From contig CAWAHU010000003.1 of NCBI GenBank assembly GCA_963781955.1, forward strand, positions 765,251 through 829,250: a stretch of 64,000 bases of DNA. Reading direction: 5' to 3'. Below are positions 24,762-32,396 of this stretch, one piece after another. Every line of letters begins with the position of its first letter. The stretch's first letter is position 1. This DNA is from Bog-473 sp963781955 (lineage in GTDB: Bacteria; Actinomycetota; Acidimicrobiia; Acidimicrobiales; RAAP-2). The notes under the pieces were generated by a model, which saw only the letters and a list, made by a program, of their open reading frames with translations, made no database searches and was not told where the DNA came from. The position numbers and the translations under genes were made by a program.

Positions 24762-26240
24762 TCAGGCCGGCAGTTCGCCGATGCACAGGTGCTTGATCTC
24801 CTGGAAGGCCCGAATGCCCTCCACTCCCCGCTCACGGCCCAGACCACTCTGCTTGTAACCCCCGCTGGGCGCGTACGCGCTGAACATGGAGGTATTGACG
24901 TTGACGGCCCCGCTCCGGATCCGACGTGCCACAGCCGTGGCCACGGCCAGATCCGCGCCGTACACCTGGCCCGACAGCCCGTAAATGCTGTCGTTGGCGA
25001 TCCGGACGGCGTCGTCGATGTCGCGGTAGCCGATGACCGCGAGAACGGGTCCGAAGATCTCCTCTTGAGCCGCGGGGTTCGCGTTGTCGGGAAGATCGAG
25101 GACCGTCGGTTCGAAGTAATAGCCGCGCTCGAGGCCAGAGGGCCTCCCGCCCCCGACGACGACCTTCCCCCCCTTCTCCTCGGCCAACGCCACGAAGCGC
25201 TCACAGCGCTCCCGTTGGGCGGCCGTGATGAGCGGTCCCATCATCGCGGTCTGGTCACTCGGTGGGCCCACTTTGATACCGGCATACGCCGTGCTCACCG
25301 CCTCGAGCACCTCGTCCTTGCGATCGCTCGGCACGAGCATCCGCGTGGCCGCGACACACGCCTGGCCGGCCGTCATGGCGACGACCTGCGCAGCCCCGGC
25401 CGCGGCGCGGTGGAGCGCGTCGGGGAGGTAGATCTGGGCCGACTTGCCGCCGAGCTCGAGTGCGACGCGCTTCACCGTCGGCGCCGCCTGGGCCAGGATC
25501 TGGCGGCCGACCGCGGTGGAACCCGTGAAGGACACCATGTCCACCGCCGGGTCGGAGGTGAGCAGCTCGGCACCGGCCGCCCCGGGCTCGACCACAACGC
25601 TCAGGACGCCCGCCGGCAGCCCGGCCGCGTCGGCCGCCAGGCCGAAGGCCAGCGACGAGATCGGCGTCAGCGGGCTCGGTCGCAGGATGACCGAGTTCCC
25701 CGCCATCAGGGCGGCGATCAGCTTCTGGAACGCCATGATGATCGCCCCGTTGTAGGGGGTGATGGCCACGACGACGCCGACGGGCTCGTGGCGGCGCAGG
25801 CTGACCGCCACCCGTCCCCGCACGAGCTCGTCGACCGGGACCGGGTTCGCCTCCTCGTGCGGCAGGGCCAGGTACAGATCGATCGTGTTGCGAGCGAGCA
25901 TCATGCCCGCCGCGTACTGGGCCATCTCGGCGAAGAGGACGGGTTGGCCGGCCTCGGCCACCATGGACGCCACCAGCGGCTCGTGCAGAGACTCGAGGTG
26001 GTCGAGCAGCGAGTGCAGGATGCGCGCCCGGTCGCGGGCCGGGAGGTCCGCCCAGACCCCCGCGTCGAAGCTCCGGCGGGCGTCGGCAATGGCCCGGCCG
26101 ACCTCTTCGAGGGGGGTGGCAGTCAGCTCGGTGACGTGTGACTCGTCGGCCGGGTTCTCGACGGGGAACGATTCGTCGCCCTCGACCCACCGCCCCGCGA
26201 CGAAGGAGCGGCGCTCGTCGAGCAGTGCGCCCTCAGCCAC
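24762..26240 (-). CDS. Aldehyde dehydrogenase (NAD(P)+)
   Basis: The 492-residue ALDH has the oxyanion Asn164 in TPYNGAI, FTGSTAVGRQI (coenzyme loop), the general base Glu262 in LELGGKS and the nucleophile Cys295 in GQACVAATR. Length and motifs are complete. It is the first gene of the eleven-gene minus-strand operon. Divergent promoters lie in the 94-bp gap to the mannosyltransferase gene. It probably oxidises an aldehyde intermediate to the acid that the CoA-transferase then loads. Confidence 0.95.
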   Translation of the reverse strand: MAEGALLDERRSFVAGRWVEGDESFPVENPADESHVTELTATPLEEVGRAIADARRSFDAGVWADLPARDRARILHSLLDHLESLHEPLVASMVAEAGQPVLFAEMAQYAAGMMLARNTIDLYLALPHEEANPVPVDELVRGRVAVSLRRHEPVGVVVAITPYNGAIIMAFQKLIAALMAGNSVILRPSPLTPISSLAFGLAADAAGLPAGVLSVVVEPGAAGAELLTSDPAVDMVSFTGSTAVGRQILAQAAPTVKRVALELGGKSAQIYLPDALHRAAAGAAQVVAMTAGQACVAATRMLVPSDRKDEVLEAVSTAYAGIKVGPPSDQTAMMGPLITAAQRERCERFVALAEEKGGKVVVGGGRPSGLERGYYFEPTVLDLPDNANPAAQEEIFGPVLAVIGYRDIDDAVRIANDSIYGLSGQVYGADLAVATAVARRIRSGAVNVNTSMFSAYAPSGGYKQSGLGRERGVEGIRAFQEIKHLCIGELPA

Positions 26241-26334
26241 GTGCGTCGGCTACGGCAGCGAGGTAGAGCATCATTCTACTGTTCCAGAGTACGTGGTACC
26301 CGTCAAGTGCTCCGGGTATCTGCGACAATCAGGC
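26241..26334. promoter_or_regulatory. Divergent promoter region between ALDH operon and glycosyltransferase operon
   Basis: This 94-bp region separates two divergent operons. It contains GTAC-GTG-GTAC (inside AGTACGTGGTACC) and TACT-N7-AGTA, two overlapping imperfect dyads that could bind a regulator such as the TetR at 17218. Neither dyad recurs elsewhere in the window as far as I could see. GACAAT lies 7 bp before the GTG at 26335, so that gene may have a very short leader. Confidence 0.35.
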
Positions 26335-27876
26335 GTGGCCACGCGGGTGTCCCCCGCCGCCGATCTGGCGGTTCGTGGCCGGTCGGTGCCCGACCGGACC
26401 ACGGTCGCCTCTGACGCCGCAGCCCCGGCGCCCGCGCTGCGTCGGCCGCTGGTCCTGGGGCTGGTGGCCGCCGTGACCATCGTCGGCGGCGCCTTGGCGG
26501 GCGGCCGGATGTTCGTCTCCACGCTGCCCGGCGCATGGTTCTTCGGCCCGACCACCGCCGCGGGCACGCCTGCCGCGACGCACCCGCCCGTGCTGGCCCT
26601 GATCGGCGTCTACGGCGGCATCATCCTGCTGGCGCGGGCCTGGCTGGACTTGTTGCGCGTGAGCCGTTCGCATCCCGGCATGCCGGTGCGCCGGGTGGCC
26701 GGAGTGATCGGCGTGTGGGCGGTGCCCCTGGCCCTCGCCCCGCCACTCTTCAGCCGGGACCTCTACAGCTATGCCGGCCAGGGCGAGATGGTGGCCCATC
26801 ACATCAACCCGTATCTCTACGGCACCGGCGTCCTCGGGGCGACGCCGTTCAGCATCCTGCCCGGCCCGCTCTGGGCCAACACGCCGTCGCCCTACGGGCC
26901 AGCGTTCCTCTGGCTCGACGGGCTCGTCACCGACCTCTCCCGCCATCAGATCCTGGCCAACCTGGTGCTGCTCCGCATGCTGGCCGTTGCCGGCCTCGCC
27001 ATGGCCCTGTGGGCCATCCCGTTGTTGGCCCGGGCGGCCGGGCGTGACGCTGCCTCGGCCGTCGTGCTGGCCCTGGGCTCTCCCCTCGTGCTGACCACGC
27101 TGGTCGGGGGGGCGCACAACGACGCCCTCATGCTGGGCCTCCTCCTCGCCGGTCTGGCGGTGGCCCGGCGCTACGGCACGGTGCCCGGGCTCGTGCTCTG
27201 CGCCCTGGCCGCGAGCGTCAAGGCGCCGGCCCTGCTCGCCGTGCTGTTCCTGGCCTGGAACTGGCCGGGCCCGGGGGCCCGGCTCGCCAGGCGGCTCGGC
27301 CACGCCGCGGCCGGTTGTGCCATCGGACTTGCCACGCTCGCCGGCGTGTCGTGGACCACCGGCATCGGGTGGGATTGGATCCGCACGGCGGTGGCCCCGA
27401 CCAAGATCATCACCGGCATCACGCCGGTCGACTCGGCCGCCCGGCTGGTGACCGACGCCGCGCACCTGGTCGGCTTCGGCGTCGGGCCTTCGGGGGTCCG
27501 CACGGTGGTGGCCGTCGTGGCGCTCACGGCGGTTCTGGCGCTCGGCGGCCTGCTCCTGTGGCGCTCGCCCGAGCTCGGCGTCGAGCGCTCGCTCGGGCTG
27601 GTGCTCGTGGCCCTCGTGCTGCTCGGACCGATTCTGTGGCCCTGGTACCTCACCTGGGGACTGGCCGTCCTGGCCCCGACCGCCGGCCGCTGGACCCGCC
27701 GGGTGGTGGTCGCCCTGGCCATCGGCGGATCCCTGGTCGGGGCGACCGCCGTCGTCAAGGCAGCCGCCGCCTTCGCCACCGCCGGTGTGGCCGGCGAGCT
27801 GCTGGTGCTGGTCACGCTGGTGACGCTCGCCCTCGCCCCCTTCCGCCGACAAGAGGCCGCACGCGGGGTCCGGTAA
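26335..27876 (+). CDS. GT-C mannosyltransferase, MptA/MptB-like (polyprenol-phosphomannose dependent)
   Basis: The ~513-residue protein has about 12 hydrophobic segments. The loop LFSRDLYSYAGQGEMVAHHINPY carries the catalytic-type Asp of GT-C enzymes. GGAHNDALMLG and ILWPWYLTWGL are repeated in the paralogue at 27910. Relatives in corynebacteria and mycobacteria extend alpha-1,6-mannan on the outer face of the membrane from polyprenyl-phosphomannose. GTG 26335 is the first plausible start; GTG 26347 is an alternative. It is the first of five consecutive membrane glycosyltransferase-type genes. Confidence 0.82.
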   Translation: MATRVSPAADLAVRGRSVPDRTTVASDAAAPAPALRRPLVLGLVAAVTIVGGALAGGRMFVSTLPGAWFFGPTTAAGTPAATHPPVLALIGVYGGIILLARAWLDLLRVSRSHPGMPVRRVAGVIGVWAVPLALAPPLFSRDLYSYAGQGEMVAHHINPYLYGTGVLGATPFSILPGPLWANTPSPYGPAFLWLDGLVTDLSRHQILANLVLLRMLAVAGLAMALWAIPLLARAAGRDAASAVVLALGSPLVLTTLVGGAHNDALMLGLLLAGLAVARRYGTVPGLVLCALAASVKAPALLAVLFLAWNWPGPGARLARRLGHAAAGCAIGLATLAGVSWTTGIGWDWIRTAVAPTKIITGITPVDSAARLVTDAAHLVGFGVGPSGVRTVVAVVALTAVLALGGLLLWRSPELGVERSLGLVLVALVLLGPILWPWYLTWGLAVLAPTAGRWTRRVVVALAIGGSLVGATAVVKAAAAFATAGVAGELLVLVTLVTLALAPFRRQEAARGVR

Positions 27877-27909
27877 CGTTTCTGGGACTATCGGCTCTGG
27901 GGACTCGCC

Positions 27910-29394
27910 GTGAGGTGGGGTGAAGGGACAAGCACCGTGGGAGCGCCCACCGCCGTGAACCGAACCGCCCCGAGCACCGCCGTCGGCTCCATGAACCTCT
28001 GGACCGGCCTCGGGACGCTCGGGTCGGTCGGCATCGCCGTGCTGGGCACGAGCATCGGTGCGATCCCCCGGCCCGGCTCGGACCGCTGGTGGTTCCACGT
28101 GACCGGTGGCGGAAACACGCTGGCGCACCTGGGCTTCTACGCCTCGGTGGCCCTCCTCCTCGGTGCCTGGGCGGGCCTCGGCCTCGAGGCCCGCCAGGGC
28201 CGCCTCTCCGTTGCCCGCTGCTGGGTGGTCCTGGCCCTGTGGGGCCTTCCGCTCTTCCTCGGTCCCCCGATCTTCAGCCGCGACCTCTACAGCTACATCG
28301 CCCAGGGCCTCCTCGCCCACCACGGCCTCAACCCGTACCGCGTGGCGCCTTCGTCACTCGGGAGAGGCCCGCTGCTGGACTCGATCGCCAGCGTGTGGCG
28401 GAACACCGCCTCACCGTACGGACCATTCTTCGTCATGGTGAGCCGGGTCGCCGTGAGCGTCGCGGGCGGCTCGCTCGTGGTCCAGCTGTTCGTCTTCCGG
28501 GCTATCGAGCTCCTGGGGGTGGCCGCCGTCATGGTGTCCCTGCCCCGCCTCTCACGACGGCTGGGCACCGACCCCGGCCTCGCCCTTTGGCTCGGGGCTC
28601 TGAGCCCGCTCGCCCTCTTCAGCTTCATCGCCTCGGGTCACAACGACGCCCTGATGGTCGGGTTGCTGGTCGCCGGGGTGACCCTGGCCACCGAGGGCCG
28701 CTTGGCCGTTGGTGTGGCCCTCTGCGCCCTGGCTGCCCTGATCAAGCTGCCCGCCGCGGTGGCCATCGTGTTCCTGGCGGTCGTGCAGCTCCGGGCCGTC
28801 TCCGGTGCCCGGCGATGGCGCGTGGGGCTCGAGGCAGTGCTGATCCCCTGCGTCGTCGTCGCAGGAGGGACGCTGGTGGCGGGCTACGGATGGACGTGGC
28901 TCGGGCCGACCGCGCTGCACGTCCCGACCGAGCTGCGGGTGCTGGCCACCCCGGCCGTCTCCCTGGGCGTCTTCATCCACGCCATCGTTCACGGTGTCGG
29001 CGTCCCGGTGTCGAGGAGCGTCGTCGTGTCGGGCACGCAGCTTGTCTGCGGCCTGCTGGTGGTGGCGGGCACACTGTGGCTGGTCTGGAACGCTCACCGG
29101 CTCGACGTGGTCCGGGCCATCGGCCTGGCCCTGGTCCTCATCGTGGTCGGGAGCCCCACCTTGTGGCCTTGGTACCTGACCTGGGGCGTCACCTTGCTGG
29201 CGGCCACGACAGCCCAGCGGTCGAGGGTGCTTGCCGCGGTGGCCGGCCTGGTCATGTTGGTGGTGGGGGCCGGGGGTTCACCGATGCTGAACGGGCTGGA
29301 CTACGTCGTCACGGCCCCGCTCATCTTGGCCGGCTGTGCATGGCTCTTTTGGGACCGGCACTGGCAGGCGGTGGTGATCGGCCGTGACGCCTGA
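27910..29394 (+). CDS. GT-C mannosyltransferase, MptB-like paralogue
   Basis: The ~494-residue polytopic protein shares IFSRDLYSYIAQGLLAHHGLNPY, SGHNDALMVGLL, ALIKLPAA and LWPWYLTWGV with the preceding protein, so the pair arose by duplication. GTG 27910 gives the longest form. GTG 27937 has a better Shine-Dalgarno (GAAGGG, 9 nt upstream) and may be the real start. The next gene's GTG overlaps its 3' end by 11 nt. Inferred role: elongation of a mannan or lipoglycan. Confidence 0.83.
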   Translation: MRWGEGTSTVGAPTAVNRTAPSTAVGSMNLWTGLGTLGSVGIAVLGTSIGAIPRPGSDRWWFHVTGGGNTLAHLGFYASVALLLGAWAGLGLEARQGRLSVARCWVVLALWGLPLFLGPPIFSRDLYSYIAQGLLAHHGLNPYRVAPSSLGRGPLLDSIASVWRNTASPYGPFFVMVSRVAVSVAGGSLVVQLFVFRAIELLGVAAVMVSLPRLSRRLGTDPGLALWLGALSPLALFSFIASGHNDALMVGLLVAGVTLATEGRLAVGVALCALAALIKLPAAVAIVFLAVVQLRAVSGARRWRVGLEAVLIPCVVVAGGTLVAGYGWTWLGPTALHVPTELRVLATPAVSLGVFIHAIVHGVGVPVSRSVVVSGTQLVCGLLVVAGTLWLVWNAHRLDVVRAIGLALVLIVVGSPTLWPWYLTWGVTLLAATTAQRSRVLAAVAGLVMLVVGAGGSPMLNGLDYVVTAPLILAGCAWLFWDRHWQAVVIGRDA

Positions 29395-30613
29395 AGACCC
29401 GGCGCGAGTGGGCGCCGCGGACGCGCCGGGGGGCGGGGGCCTCCCGCCATCTGGCGCGCTCGACACACTGACGGCTCCGGTCCCGGGCCAGCGACCAGCG
29501 CGCGAGGGCGGTGCCCGACGGGTTCGGCGGTGGTTCTTGTTCTGGCCTGTCGTCGCGTATCTGGCCGCCCGGGTCGCCACGGTGGCCGCCCTCCTCGTCG
29601 CCGACCTGGCCAACCACCGGAGACTGGCCGACCAGCTGGCCCGCTGGGACGGAAGTTGGTTCCTACGCGCCGCCGAGCAGGGGTGGCCACGCCACTTGCC
29701 GATGGCCCACGGACACGTGACGGCGACCACCATCGCCTTCTTCCCCGTGTTGCCGCTCGCCATCCGCTGGATCTCCTCGGCCACGACGTTGTCACCCCTC
29801 ATGGTCGGGCTGGTCATCAGCGCCGCCACCGGTCTGACGGCCGTCGTGTCCATCGGCATCCTGGTTCGGCGGTTCGCCGGGAGCCAGAAGGCCACCCGGG
29901 CGACGCTGCTCTTCGCCCTGTTCCCCGGCACCTTCGCCTTCAGCCTGGTCTACGCCGAAGGAATCGTGCTCACCTGCGTCGCCCTCGGGCTGGTCGCCCT
30001 GCTCGAGCGCCGGTGGTGGCTGGCCGGCCTGCTCGGGGTGCTGGCCACCGCCACCTCGCCCATCGCCGTCGCCTTCGTCCTCAGCTGCGCATGGTGCGCC
30101 GGCCGGGCCGCCTGGCACGACCGGAGCGTGCGCCCCCTCGTGGCCCCGGTCCTCGCACCCCTCGGTTTCCTCGCCTACATGGGCTGGATCTGGCGGCACA
30201 CCGGCGTGCTCACCGCCTGGCGGCTGACCGAGCGGGGCGGGTGGAACAGCTCTCCCTCCCTCGTGTACCCGTTCCGCGTCCTCGCCACCTTCGTCCGGGA
30301 CCCCCTCGGCCCGACCATGACGGGCCAGATCCTGGTGGCCGGGACCGTGATCGCGATCATCGGTGCCGTGTTGGCCATCCGGCAGCGCCAGCCGGCCCCG
30401 GTCCTCATCTACGGCCTGGCCGCGGCGGTGCTGGCCGCCACCAGCTCGCCGGTCGGGCTGCGCCCCAGGTTCCTCATGCTGGCCTTTCCCCTCGTGGTGG
30501 CCTACGGGACGCGTCTGCGCGGGCGCGCCTACACGGCGGCGCTGCTGCTCTCGGCCACGCTGCTGGTGGCCATGAGCGCGCTCGAGTTCACCTCCTGGGC
30601 CGTCTTCCCTTGA
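29384..30613 (+). CDS. PIG-V-like mannosyltransferase (GT-C membrane protein)
   Basis: The 409-residue protein has a soluble Pro/Gly-rich N-terminus of about 45 residues, then roughly nine hydrophobic segments. The motif LARWDGSWFLRAAEQGW, FFPVLPLAIRW and SLVYAEGI match bacterial PIG-V-type mannosyltransferases, where WDxxW/Y sits in the first extracytoplasmic loop. Its GTG start lies inside the preceding gene and its TGA overlaps a possible TTG of the next, so it sits mid-operon. The acceptor is unknown. Confidence 0.78.
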   Translation: MTPEDPARVGAADAPGGGGLPPSGALDTLTAPVPGQRPAREGGARRVRRWFLFWPVVAYLAARVATVAALLVADLANHRRLADQLARWDGSWFLRAAEQGWPRHLPMAHGHVTATTIAFFPVLPLAIRWISSATTLSPLMVGLVISAATGLTAVVSIGILVRRFAGSQKATRATLLFALFPGTFAFSLVYAEGIVLTCVALGLVALLERRWWLAGLLGVLATATSPIAVAFVLSCAWCAGRAAWHDRSVRPLVAPVLAPLGFLAYMGWIWRHTGVLTAWRLTERGGWNSSPSLVYPFRVLATFVRDPLGPTMTGQILVAGTVIAIIGAVLAIRQRQPAPVLIYGLAAAVLAATSSPVGLRPRFLMLAFPLVVAYGTRLRGRAYTAALLLSATLLVAMSALEFTSWAVFP

Positions 30614-30624
30614 GGGGGGTTCGG

Positions 30625-32358
30625 TTGACCGGAGACCGCCTCGCTTCGCCCGTCGTCGCCGACGGGCCGGCCGAGCAGCCGTTGGGCGAGCCGGGCAGCC
30701 TCGTCCAACGGGGCGGGTGGAGCCTGGCCTGGTTCGCCATCCTCACCGCGGGGCTCGGTTTCTGGAGCGCCTGGACGTCGTGGCCCGGAGCCGCTGTGCT
30801 GGCCCCCCTCCTGGTCGTGGTGGGCGTGGTCGGCATGGCGGTCACCTGGCTCGTGGCAGACCCGATGGCGGGGGCGCTGCCGTGGGCCGGCCTCGGGGCG
30901 GCCTTGCTGGCCGTCGGCGTTCCTGAGGCCGTGGCCATCCATGTGCGGCGGTACTACACGACCGACTCGGCCGCCTTCAACCAGCTGGCCACCCGGGCCC
31001 TCTTGCACGGGAAGGACCCGTACGCGACCTCGATGGCCTCGGCCGCCCACCTGCTCGACCCGCCCTCGCACTACTGGACCTACCTGGTTGACGGCGGTCA
31101 TGTCACTCAGGTCTCCTACCCGGCCGGCTCCTTCCTGTTCGAGGTCCCCGCCATGGCGCTCGGCTTCCACCACGAGCTGGCCGACTGGACGGACCTGGTT
31201 GCCTGGCTCGCCACCGGCATCCTCCTCTTCGTCCTGCTCCCGGTCGGACTCCGCTGGCTGGCGGTCCTGGTGCTCATGGCCTCGGCCTTCGTCGGGACGT
31301 TCTCGGCGGGCGGCACCGACGCCCTGTTTCTCCCCTTCCTCGTGGTGGCCGTCTGGCGCTGGGACCGCTTCCGCGCGGGTAGGAGCGCGGGGATCGCTCG
31401 CTGGGTCGGACCGCTGGCCCTGGGCGTGGCCTGCGCCGTCAAGCAGACCCCCTGGTTCTTGGTGCCCCTCCTTCTGATCGGCCTCGGCATCGAGGCGAAG
31501 CGACGGGGCGACACGGTGTGGCGAGTGCCGGCCGTGTATCTGGCCATGGTGGTCGGGGTCTTCGCCGCTTGCAACGTGCCGTTCGTGATCTGGGGACCCC
31601 GGGCCTGGGCCGACGGCGTCCTCCTTCCCTTCACCAAGCCCCTGGTGGCCGACGGCCAGGGCCTGGTGACCCTGGCCATCCACGGGCTGACCGGCGGCGT
31701 CGTGCTGCCACTCCTGTCGGTGGCCGGCGCGCTGGCCTACGTGGCGTTCCTGGCCGCCTTCGTCGTCTGGTACCCGGTCATGAAGGTCGTCTGGCTCCTC
31801 GTCCTCCCCGTTGTGCTGCTGGTGCCCGGCCGCAGCTTCTCGGGCTACCTGATCGACTTCTTCCCCGCCGCCCTGGTGGCCGCCATGAGCGTCGCCGGGG
31901 TGCCACGGGCGGCCCGGTTGGACGCGGGGTCCCCGGCTCGGCGGTGGGTGGCACGCTCGGCGGTCGGCGTGCCGGTCCTCGCCTCGGCGGCGGTCTGCGC
32001 TCTGGCCTTCACGTCGGCGCCCCTCGTCCTGTCGGTCGTCGCCGTCCGCACCTCCCAGGCCACCCTGCGCCTCGATGCGGTCACCGTCACCGTGCACAAC
32101 CTGACCGGGCACCGCGTCACCCCGCACTTCTTGGTGGCCATCGACAGTACGCACCCCTCGGGCTTCTGGAACCAAGCTGGCCGCCAGGTCCCGCTGGTAC
32201 TCGGGGCCGGGGCCACGGGCACCGTCACCCTCCGCCCCAACGAGTTCACCTGGTCGCCCACCCACGGCGCCCACTGGCTGGTGGAGGCCTACACCACTTC
32301 GCCCGACGCCCTCAGCACCTCGGCCCTGCAGGTGTGGAGGCTCGGGCACCAGCGGTGA
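30625..32358 (+). CDS. Polytopic membrane protein, probable GT-C glycosyltransferase with C-terminal beta domain
   Basis: About 577 residues. Some 11 hydrophobic segments follow a short N-terminus. A loop with RRYYTTDSAAFNQLATRALLHGKDPYAT resembles the acceptor loop of GT-C proteins. From about residue 460 the chain becomes soluble (LDAVTVTVHNLTGHRVTPHFLVA...), like an extracytoplasmic immunoglobulin-type beta domain. The TTG at 30625 was chosen because GAGGGGGG lies 5-6 nt before it; TTG 30610 overlaps the previous stop. The open frame extends about 1 kb further upstream, but that part is shadow. Confidence 0.72.
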   Translation: MTGDRLASPVVADGPAEQPLGEPGSLVQRGGWSLAWFAILTAGLGFWSAWTSWPGAAVLAPLLVVVGVVGMAVTWLVADPMAGALPWAGLGAALLAVGVPEAVAIHVRRYYTTDSAAFNQLATRALLHGKDPYATSMASAAHLLDPPSHYWTYLVDGGHVTQVSYPAGSFLFEVPAMALGFHHELADWTDLVAWLATGILLFVLLPVGLRWLAVLVLMASAFVGTFSAGGTDALFLPFLVVAVWRWDRFRAGRSAGIARWVGPLALGVACAVKQTPWFLVPLLLIGLGIEAKRRGDTVWRVPAVYLAMVVGVFAACNVPFVIWGPRAWADGVLLPFTKPLVADGQGLVTLAIHGLTGGVVLPLLSVAGALAYVAFLAAFVVWYPVMKVVWLLVLPVVLLVPGRSFSGYLIDFFPAALVAAMSVAGVPRAARLDAGSPARRWVARSAVGVPVLASAAVCALAFTSAPLVLSVVAVRTSQATLRLDAVTVTVHNLTGHRVTPHFLVAIDSTHPSGFWNQAGRQVPLVLGAGATGTVTLRPNEFTWSPTHGAHWLVEAYTTSPDALSTSALQVWRLGHQR

Positions 32359-32396
32359 GCTGCACCCCCAGCTGATCTCCAGGTACAGAGGGTACG

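Noticed and set aside
29530..30624. N-terminal third of the 942-residue open frame over the PIG-V-like gene
   Set aside because: Its composition there is Arg/Pro/His-rich and it overlaps a real membrane protein in another frame. Hydrophobic coding in this frame starts only after the TTG at 30625.
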